Below are positions 6,678-10,994 of a stretch of 10,994 bases of DNA, piece by piece (within the stretch, counting starts at the first letter, position 1; every line of letters begins with the position of its first letter). Below the pieces are notes generated by a model. It was not told where the DNA came from. It ran no database searches and saw only the letters and a program-made list of their open reading frames with translations. The position numbers were made by a program, and so were the translations under genes. Source of the stretch: Candidatus Aphodoplasma excrementigallinarum (lineage in GTDB: Bacteria; Bacillota; Clostridia; UBA1381; UMGS1253); NCBI GenBank assembly GCA_018713805.1, contig DVOF01000170.1, positions 1 through 10,994 of the forward strand. Direction: 5' to 3'.

Positions 6678-7913
6678 TCAGTTATAGCGGCGGTCGATGA
6701 TCCGCACGGTCTTTTTCTCGCTGCGCGGCAGCGCGCCGAGCGGCACAGCGGCAGCCTCGATCTTAATCCCGATCTTCTGCTTAAAGGTATCGGCAATCTC
6801 ACGCTCGAGCGTCTCGCTCCCCGCGCTGCGGGTCGACTCAACCGTAAGGCGCATATGGTCTTTACCGTTTACATGGTCGATCTCCACCATATATTCGCTG
6901 CTGACGCCGTCCACATGCTTGAGCACATCGTCGATCTGCCCCGGGAAGATGTTCACGCCCTTGACCTTTACCATGTCGTCCGTCCGTCCCACGATCCGGT
7001 CGATGCGCGGGTATTTGCTCCCGCACGGGCACTCGCCGGGCAGGATGCGCGTAATGTCGTGCGTACGGTAGCGGATCAGCGGCGCGCCCTGCTTGCGCAA
7101 CGTTGTAATAACAAGCTCGCCCGTTTCGCCCTCCGGCAGGACTGCCCCCGTCTGCGGGTCAATGATTTCAAAGTAGAGGTAGTCGTTCCAGTAGTGCATG
7201 CCGTTATGCGCGCTGCAGTCGATCGCAATGCCCGGGCCGTAGATTTCCGTCAGGCCGTAGATGTCATACAGCTCAATCCCAAGCTCCTCCGCAATCCGGC
7301 TGCGCATGAGGTCGCCCCAACGCTCCGACCCGATGATCCCTTTTTTGAGATAAATCTTATCCCCGATTCCGCGCTTCTGCACCTCTTCGGCAATCAGCAG
7401 CGCGTAGGACGACGTGGCGCAGAACACCGTCGATTTTAAATCCATCATCATCTGGAGCTGCTTTTCCGTGTTGCCCGGCCCCATGGGGACGACCATCGCG
7501 CCGAGCAGTTCCGCCCCGGCCTGGAAACCGATTCCCGCCGTCCAGAGGCCATACCCCGGCGTAATCTGCACGACGTCTTTATTCGTCACGCCCGCCGTCT
7601 CATAACAGCGCGCAAACAGAACCGCCCAGTCCTTGACGTCCTGCGCCGTATAGGGGATGATGACTGGGCTGCCCGTCGTACCGGACGAGGAGTGGATCCG
7701 CACGATGTTTTCGCTCGCCGTCGCCTGCAGGCCGAGCGGGTACGCGTCGCGCAGCTCATCCTTTGTCGTAAACGGGATAGACGCAAAGTCCTCCGCCGTT
7801 TTCACCTCCGCAGGGTCAAAGCCCTCCCGGGCGTATTTGTCCTGATAGAATTTGCTCCCCGCCATCACATAGTCCATGATATTTTTACATGCCTGAAATG
7901 TCGCCGTATCCAT
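6678..7913 (-). CDS. paaK: Phenylacetate-CoA ligase family enzyme
   Basis: This adenylate-forming ligase activates an aryl-acetic acid (phenylacetate or a relative such as indoleacetate) with ATP and CoA to the acyl-CoA. Counting from ATG 7913 (411 aa), the ATP-binding loop HSSSGTTGSP is at 74-83, YGLTEIYGPG at 219-228, YRTHDI at 282-287, the hinge region GRTDDMVKVKGVNIFP at 309-324 and the C-terminal catalytic-lysine region LPRSEKKTVRI at 395-405. Length and motif order fit PaaK. An upstream TTG at 7934 would add seven residues. ATG 7913 is preferred because GAGGAG lies 7 nt before it. The gene stands alone, with its own terminator and a consensus promoter about 200 bp upstream. It has a long structured leader that looks like an attenuator. 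No phenylacetate degradation genes are nearby, so the true substrate is open. Confidence 0.92.
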   Translation of the reverse strand: MDTATFQACKNIMDYVMAGSKFYQDKYAREGFDPAEVKTAEDFASIPFTTKDELRDAYPLGLQATASENIVRIHSSSGTTGSPVIIPYTAQDVKDWAVLFARCYETAGVTNKDVVQITPGYGLWTAGIGFQAGAELLGAMVVPMGPGNTEKQLQMMMDLKSTVFCATSSYALLIAEEVQKRGIGDKIYLKKGIIGSERWGDLMRSRIAEELGIELYDIYGLTEIYGPGIAIDCSAHNGMHYWNDYLYFEIIDPQTGAVLPEGETGELVITTLRKQGAPLIRYRTHDITRILPGECPCGSKYPRIDRIVGRTDDMVKVKGVNIFPGQIDDVLKHVDGVSSEYMVEIDHVNGKDHMRLTVESTRSAGSETLEREIADTFKQKIGIKIEAAAVPLGALPRSEKKTVRIIDRRYN

Positions 7914-7951
7914 ATTCTTTCTCCTCACCTTCAATTTCCAAACCCTGATTT

Positions 7952-8050
7952 TTATTTTTTCCGGCTAACCCCTATAAAACTCAATTTGCATAAAAAAACA
8001 CCTCCGCATAAATTTAGCAGAGGTAGACAGATTCTTAAAAATAACAGCAT
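7952..8050 (-). CDS. Possible 32-codon leader peptide upstream of paaK
   Basis: ATG 8050 opens a 32-codon frame ending in TAA at 7952. A GGAG (8064-8061) lies 10 nt ahead, a usable but slightly distant ribosome-binding site. The peptide begins MLLFLRICLPLLNLC and is rich in Leu (9 of 32). Six of those Leu codons are UUA or CUA, which are uncommon in the GC-rich genes around it. The basic tail SRKK follows a hydrophobic stretch, so a tiny membrane peptide is an alternative. The frame runs straight through the putative attenuator hairpin (8000-8024), so its translation would affect folding. There is no homology evidence and it may be chance. Confidence 0.3.
   Translation of the reverse strand: MLLFLRICLPLLNLCGGVFLCKLSFIGVSRKK
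7965..7991 (-). CDS. Possible 8-codon upstream open frame
   Basis: ATG 7991 opens MQIEFYRG followed by TAG at 7967-7965. A near-ideal Shine-Dalgarno GGAGGUG lies 7 nt ahead, separated only by U's. That ribosome-binding site is the 3' arm of the leader hairpin, so folding would hide it. It overlaps the 32-codon frame in another reading frame and ends about 50 nt before the paaK ATG. Only the ribosome-binding site and position support it. Confidence 0.3.
   Translation of the reverse strand: MQIEFYRG
7992..8024 (-). terminator. Putative attenuator (terminator hairpin) in the paaK leader
   Basis: In the minus-strand transcript ACCUCUGC (8024-8017) pairs with GCGGAGGU (8007-8000) over 8 bp with one U-G wobble. 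The loop has nine bases, and a G and seven U's (7998-7992) follow. This is intrinsic-terminator architecture, located about 112 nt downstream of the predicted start and about 80 nt before the paaK ATG. The wobble becomes a mismatch on the plus strand and there is no U-run there, so it is directional. It may instead act by hiding the GGAGGUG ribosome-binding site. It is not at a gene end, which is why regulation is inferred. Confidence 0.55.
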
Positions 8051-8095
8051 ACTTTTATAACTCCGCTCGGCTCTTCCCGCTATAACTCCGCTAAA
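8013..8095 (-). promoter_or_regulatory. Putative antiterminator pairing in the paaK leader
   Basis: UUUAGCGGAG (8095-8086), about 10 nt from the predicted 5' end, can pair with CUCUGCUAAA (8022-8013) over 10 bp with one G-U wobble. The second strand includes most of the 5' arm and part of the loop of the terminator hairpin, so the two folds exclude each other. The core GCGGAG occurs three times in the leader (8091-8086, 8066-8061, 8006-8001), all competing for the single CUCUGC. No T-box sequence or familiar riboswitch core was recognised. The ligand or signal is unknown. Confidence 0.45.
8056..8092. repeat. Direct repeat of 12 bp in the paaK leader
   Basis: TATAACTCCGCT occurs at 8056-8067 and again at 8081-8092, 25 bp apart, with no mismatch. 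In the paaK transcript it reads AGCGGAGUUAUA twice. It contains the GCGGAG core that can pair with the terminator arm. It may be an RNA element or a pair of DNA-binding half sites just downstream of the paaK promoter. Confidence 0.75.
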
Positions 8096-8110
8096 CTCTA
8101 CTATATTGCT

Positions 8111-8139
8111 ATTATACGCTCCATGCCCCCATTTGTCAA
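8111..8139 (-). promoter_or_regulatory. Consensus sigma-A promoter of paaK
   Basis: On the minus strand TTGACA (8139-8134) and TATAAT (8116-8111) are perfect, with a 17-bp spacer. Transcription would start near 8104, so the paaK leader is about 190 nt, far longer than the other leaders in this window. Confidence 0.88.
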
Positions 8140-8144
8140 CCGTT

Positions 8145-8161
8145 TTTTGCGGGTTGCAAAA
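8145..8161. promoter_or_regulatory. Possible operator between divergent promoters
   Basis: TTTTGC (8145-8150) and GCAAAA (8156-8161) form an inverted repeat with a 5-bp spacer. A second, overlapping pair is CCGTTTT (8140-8146) and AAAACGG (8158-8164). The dyads lie exactly between the two divergent -35 boxes and overlap the plus-strand one. Only the symmetry and position support this. Confidence 0.35.
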
Positions 8162-8182
8162 CGGGAAAAACGGGTATATAAT
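8154..8182 (+). promoter_or_regulatory. Sigma-A promoter of the acyltransferase fusion gene
   Basis: TTGCAA (8154-8159) and a perfect TATAAT (8177-8182) are 17 bp apart. Transcription would start near 8189, about 27 nt before the GTG start. This rules out the longer in-frame ATG at 8123, which lies upstream of the promoter. Confidence 0.82.
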
Positions 8183-8215
8183 GGAAACAATAAAAATAAA
8201 AAGGGGCGGAAGCGC

Positions 8216-9802
8216 GTGTATCAGGATTATTTTGACCAGGAAATCGAATACCTTCCGTGGAAGAAGCCGACGTGGGAAGAAGCCGAGGAGCAAAAACGGT
8301 GGCAGGCTGCGCTGCAAGAGCGCTGCGGGGCGGTGTTTGGCGCGGAATCGTTTGTATCGCACCAGGCGCATCTCTACGACATCCAGCAGGCGGTGTTTGG
8401 CACGCATACGCAAATCTGCGCGGACGCGCTCCTGCGCACGCTGACGCTGACGGCGGGCGACTACTGTTCGGTTAACTCGTTCTGCTTATTGCAGGGGAAG
8501 ATTACACTCGGCAGTTACGTGCGCATTGCGCCGGGCGCAAAGCTCATCGGTGCAAACCATGGGCACGCCGACCCGGACGTGCCAATCTTTAAGCAGCCGC
8601 ACACCAGCGTCGGCATTACGATCGAAGATGACGTATGGATTGGCGCGAACGCGGTGATCGTAGACGGCGTGACCGTCGGCGCGCACAGTATCATCGCCGC
8701 GGGCGCAGTTGTGACAAAGGACGTGCCGCCCTACAGCGTGGCGGGCGGCTGCCCGGCAAAACGGATCAAGGACCGCCGCGCAAAAGCGCCATCTACCACG
8801 CCGCGCGCCGCGCTGCGCGAAAAGCTTGCCGCCTTTGGCAAAACGGTAAAAAACCAGTATGAGGCGATTCTTGCATCCAAAGAATATGAAACGGAGAATG
8901 GCAGAATCTATAAAAACCTTTCCACGGCCGAGCCGACGGTGCGCGCCTGGTGCGACGCGACGGAGATTGCCGTCATGTTTGGCGCGCTGCCGCGCCTTGT
9001 CCCGGACCGGGAAAAGCTGATTCAAAAATTGCAGGGCATGCAGAAAGACGAAATTGACTACGACGTGCTGACGGTCGGCTACTCGCTCGAGATTCTCGGC
9101 GCGCATGTCGCCCAGCCTTACAGCGACGTAGAACGGCTCGACGGCATGGCGCTTGCCGGCTGGCTCGCCGCGCGCGACTGGGATACAAAGGCATGGCAGT
9201 CCGGTGCTGATGTCGACCACTTTGGTACGGCGCTGTATCAGAATTTGAAATACTTCGGCTCGTCCAACACAGGAGATACGCTGTTCGGGTGGCTCAATAA
9301 CCACGCTGACCCGGCGACCGGGATGTGGGGGCGGCCTGACGGCACAGACTTCCTTCTGCCGGTCAACGGCTTCTACCGTCTTACGCGCGGGACGTATGCC
9401 CAGTTCGGCATTAACCTGCCGTATCCAGAGCGCGCAATTGACACGATTCTTGCCCACTCGAAGAATACCAACTACTTCCGGGATGACCGCGGCAACGCGT
9501 GCCACGTACTCGACGTCATCCATCCCCTGTGGCTGTGCGCGAAGCAGACGGGCTACCGCCGCGCCGAAGGGGAGGCGTGGGCGGAAAAGCAAATCGTACG
9601 CATTTTGCAAAAATATCAGGAAAATAAGGGCTTCAGCTTTGAGCTTGAGCCGGAATACGAGGCCGGCCTGCAAGGGACGGAGATGTGGCTCTCCATCTTA
9701 TACCTGCTGGCGGACTATATTGGAATCGCGGACGCGCTCGGCTACTATCCGCACGGCGTTCACCGGACAAATGTTGCGTATCGGCTTATCCAGCCGGTGT
9801 AA
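8216..9802 (+). CDS. Hexapeptide-repeat acyltransferase fused to an unrecognised C-terminal domain
   Basis: The 528-aa protein has two parts. Residues about 75-190 form a left-handed beta-helix acyltransferase of the maltose/galactoside O-acetyltransferase type. It shows the catalytic-type NHGH (114-117), then IEDDVWIGANAVIVDGVTVG (136-155) and the typical end VVTKDVPPYSVAGGCPAKRIK (165-185). Residues about 240-528 I do not recognise with confidence. They are mainly helical with conserved-looking stretches such as DPATGMWGRPDG (365-376), RGTYAQFG (391-398) and HVLDVIHPLWL (430-440). These recall alpha/alpha-toroid enzymes (terpenoid-cyclase or glycosidase-like), but that is inference. GTG 8216 is chosen because it follows the promoter and has AAGGGG about 9 nt ahead. 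No signal peptide or membrane segment is clear. It probably acylates a sugar or glycan. It is transcribed alone, divergently from paaK. Confidence 0.8.
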   Translation: MYQDYFDQEIEYLPWKKPTWEEAEEQKRWQAALQERCGAVFGAESFVSHQAHLYDIQQAVFGTHTQICADALLRTLTLTAGDYCSVNSFCLLQGKITLGSYVRIAPGAKLIGANHGHADPDVPIFKQPHTSVGITIEDDVWIGANAVIVDGVTVGAHSIIAAGAVVTKDVPPYSVAGGCPAKRIKDRRAKAPSTTPRAALREKLAAFGKTVKNQYEAILASKEYETENGRIYKNLSTAEPTVRAWCDATEIAVMFGALPRLVPDREKLIQKLQGMQKDEIDYDVLTVGYSLEILGAHVAQPYSDVERLDGMALAGWLAARDWDTKAWQSGADVDHFGTALYQNLKYFGSSNTGDTLFGWLNNHADPATGMWGRPDGTDFLLPVNGFYRLTRGTYAQFGINLPYPERAIDTILAHSKNTNYFRDDRGNACHVLDVIHPLWLCAKQTGYRRAEGEAWAEKQIVRILQKYQENKGFSFELEPEYEAGLQGTEMWLSILYLLADYIGIADALGYYPHGVHRTNVAYRLIQPV

Positions 9803-9821
9803 GCAATTCTACGAAAACAAA

Positions 9822-9848
9822 AGCAGGCGGGAGAATTTCCCGCCTGCT
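9822..9848. terminator. Terminator shared by ftsZ and the acyltransferase gene
   Basis: An 11-bp perfect stem (9822-9832 with 9838-9848, arm AGCAGGCGGGA) closes a 5-base loop. In the minus-strand transcript it is followed by UUUUGUUUU, so it is a good terminator for ftsZ. In the plus direction only a weak AUUCUAAU tail follows, so it may be less efficient for the acyltransferase gene. It lies between the convergent stops at 9802 and 9871. Confidence 0.88.
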
Positions 9849-9870
9849 ATTCTAATAAACTAAAAATCCA

Positions 9871-10953
9871 CTATACATTTCTGTTCTTCAAAAAGGTAGG
9901 GATGTCCACATTATCCAGCTCAATGTTCACGCTCGGATTAAACGCCGGCTCCTTTTCCTCTGTATCCTTGATCTTCTTGAACACCTCAGCCGACGGCGTC
10001 ACGCTGTCAAACCCGGTCGCAACGACGGTTACGCGCATCTCGTCGTCAAGGTTTTCGTCAATGACAACGCCGAAGATGATCTCCGCGTCCGTATCTACCA
10101 GCTCGTTTGCAAACTGCATCACCTGGTTCGCGTCAAACATCGTCAAGTCCTTGCCGCCCGTAATGTTGATGAGCACATTGCGCGCGCCCGTGATCGACGT
10201 TTCGAGAAGCGGGCTCTCGATCGCGGCCTTAACCGCCTCAGACGCTTTATTGTCGCCCTTCGCCACGCCGACGCCCATATGCGCCACGCCGGAATTTGCC
10301 ATTGTGCGCTTTACGTCCGCGAAGTCGGCGTTTATGTACCCAGAGCCGACAATCATGTCCGAAATACCCTGTACGCCCTGACGCAGGATATCGTCCGCCA
10401 TCAAAAAGGTTTCTACGATACCTGTGTTCTTATCAATAATTTTGAGGAGGTTATCATTCGGGATCGTCATAATCGCATCGACGTTCTCACGCAGATTTTT
10501 GATTCCCGCTTCCGCCTTCGCCATACGCGGCCGCCCTTCAAAGCTAAAAGGCTTTGTCACAATGGCAACCGTAAGAATGCCAAGCTCTTTCGCAATGCCA
10601 GCGATAATCGCCGCCGCACCCGTTCCGGTGCCGCCGCCCATGCCGGCTGTAATGAACACCATGTCCGCGCCCTTGAGCATTGCCTCAATCTCGTCCCGGC
10701 TCTCCTGCGCCGCCTTTTCCCCAATCTCCGGGTTTGCGCCCGCGCCGAGCCCGCGCGTCAGCTTTTCGCCAATCTGGATTTTTGTGTCCGCCTTAGAATC
10801 CTTCAACACCTGCGCGTCCGTGTTGACCGCAATAAAGTCCACACACTTCACGCCGACGTCAATCATCCGGTTGACCGCATTGTTGCCGCCGCCACCGACG
10901 CCGACTACTTTTATTTTTGCAACATTGCCTGTCTCCATGTCAATATCAAACAA
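9871..10953 (-). CDS. ftsZ: Cell division protein FtsZ
   Basis: FtsZ is the tubulin-like GTPase that polymerises into the Z ring at mid-cell and recruits the division machinery. The GTP-binding segments VGVGGGGNNAVNRM (17-30), NTDAQ (44-48) and the signature GGGTGTGA (106-113) are intact. PFSFEGRPRMAKAE (135-148) is also present. The catalytic T7 loop has Asn208, Asp210 and Asp213 in NADFAD. The conserved C-terminal peptide DIPTFLKNR (350-358), which docks FtsA, SepF or ZapA-type partners, is present. The linker between the core and this peptide is short (roughly 25 residues), and 360 aa is on the low side. The start is TTG 10953, backed by GAGGAGG 7 nt ahead; the next ATG (codon 6) is too far from it. 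The stop is TAG. No partner division gene lies downstream. Confidence 0.97.
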   Translation of the reverse strand: MFDIDMETGNVAKIKVVGVGGGGNNAVNRMIDVGVKCVDFIAVNTDAQVLKDSKADTKIQIGEKLTRGLGAGANPEIGEKAAQESRDEIEAMLKGADMVFITAGMGGGTGTGAAAIIAGIAKELGILTVAIVTKPFSFEGRPRMAKAEAGIKNLRENVDAIMTIPNDNLLKIIDKNTGIVETFLMADDILRQGVQGISDMIVGSGYINADFADVKRTMANSGVAHMGVGVAKGDNKASEAVKAAIESPLLETSITGARNVLINITGGKDLTMFDANQVMQFANELVDTDAEIIFGVVIDENLDDEMRVTVVATGFDSVTPSAEVFKKIKDTEEKEPAFNPSVNIELDNVDIPTFLKNRNV

Positions 10954-10965
10954 CCTGCTTCCTCC

Positions 10966-10994
10966 TCACTGTTTTTCATTTGCAAAGCGAATGA
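10966..10994 (-). CDS. Possible last codons of the gene upstream of ftsZ
   Basis: One minus-strand frame entering from the window edge is open (reading IRFANEKQ) and ends in TGA at 10968-10966, inside the ftsZ ribosome-binding site region. Such tight spacing is common when ftsZ follows ftsA or another gene in an operon. Eight codons are too few to identify a product, and the frame could be chance. Confidence 0.2.

Larger units (their letters stand above)
7914..8215. other. Divergent regulatory gap between paaK and the acyltransferase gene
   Basis: This 302-bp AT-rich gap has no conventional gene. It holds two back-to-back promoters: minus-strand boxes at 8111-8139 and plus-strand boxes at 8154-8182. 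It also holds a possible operator between their -35 boxes and the paaK leader with its hairpin, direct repeats and short open frames. These are listed separately. Confidence 0.8.

Noticed and set aside
7914..8104. A T-box leader before paaK
   Set aside because: I found no AGGGUGG-type T-box sequence or stem I layout, though the terminator/antiterminator logic is similar.
8123..8215. A 31-codon N-terminal extension of the acyltransferase from ATG 8123
   Set aside because: It would begin upstream of the predicted promoter (TATAAT at 8177-8182) and its translation is Lys/Arg/Asn-rich; GTG 8216 has a proper ribosome-binding site.
7952..8413. A 153-aa minus-strand frame spanning the divergent gap
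   Set aside because: It runs antisense through the start of the acyltransferase gene and both promoters. Only its last 32 codons, downstream of the paaK promoter, remain plausible as a leader peptide.
8486..9673. A 395-aa minus-strand open frame opposite the acyltransferase gene
   Set aside because: The plus strand has clear hexapeptide acyltransferase motifs, a promoter and a ribosome-binding site; the antisense product has no recognisable domain.
1..10994. Mobile elements, CRISPR arrays, tRNA or rRNA genes, phage genes
   Set aside because: No transposase, terminal repeats, spaced repeat array, cloverleaf or rRNA-like stretch was seen on either strand.

Overview
The window looks like chromosomal DNA of an anaerobic, GC-rich Firmicute, probably a gut or environmental Clostridia member (Oscillospirales or Christensenellales type). 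The evidence is indirect. FtsZ ends in a Firmicutes-like DIPTFLKNR peptide. MetH lacks its reactivation domain, which is supplied by a separate gene. There is also a GH4 alpha-galacturonidase-like enzyme, a PaaK ligase and a UroD-type methyltransferase-like protein. Start codons are often TTG or GTG behind strong Shine-Dalgarno (SD) sequences. The genes are GC-rich, while the gaps are AT-rich and carry near-consensus sigma-A promoters and clear hairpin terminators. No IS element, CRISPR array, tRNA, rRNA or phage gene was seen.

Layout. (1) Positions 1-106 hold a promoter for a forward GH4 glycosidase (107-1471). A perfect 30-bp palindromic terminator (1482-1511) separates it from the next, convergent block. 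(2) Positions 1516-5417, minus strand, form a compact methionine/one-carbon operon: metF, then a stand-alone MetH reactivation protein, then metH, from a perfect TTGACA-17-TATAAT promoter at 5465-5493. (3) Positions 5507-6565, minus strand, encode a UroD-superfamily protein with its own consensus promoter. No terminator is visible between it and metF, so it may read through into the methionine operon. (4) Positions 6678-7913, minus strand, encode the acyl-CoA ligase paaK. It has its own terminator and an unusually long leader of about 190 nt. (5) Divergent from paaK, 8216-9802 on the plus strand encodes a two-part protein: an N-terminal hexapeptide-repeat acyltransferase joined to an unrecognised, mostly helical C-terminal half. 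(6) Positions 9871-10953, minus strand, encode ftsZ, which starts at a TTG.

How the genes fit together. MetF makes 5-methyl-tetrahydrofolate and MetH transfers the methyl group through cobalamin to homocysteine. The reactivation protein would re-methylate oxidised cobalamin using AdoMet. The neighbouring UroD-like protein resembles corrinoid methyltransferases and may feed methyl groups into the same pool; this is inference. GH4, paaK, the acyltransferase and ftsZ are separate transcription units with no obvious link to that pathway.

The most interesting signal is the paaK leader (about 8104-7914). Within about 112 nt of a consensus promoter lies a hairpin followed by seven U's. Its 5' arm can instead pair over 10 bp with an element near the 5' end of the transcript. 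That element's core is duplicated in a direct repeat. A Leu-rich 32-codon open frame and a nested 8-codon frame run through the same stretch. This is what a transcription attenuator or undescribed riboregulator would look like. The second candidate is the acyltransferase fusion protein, whose C-terminal half I cannot assign.
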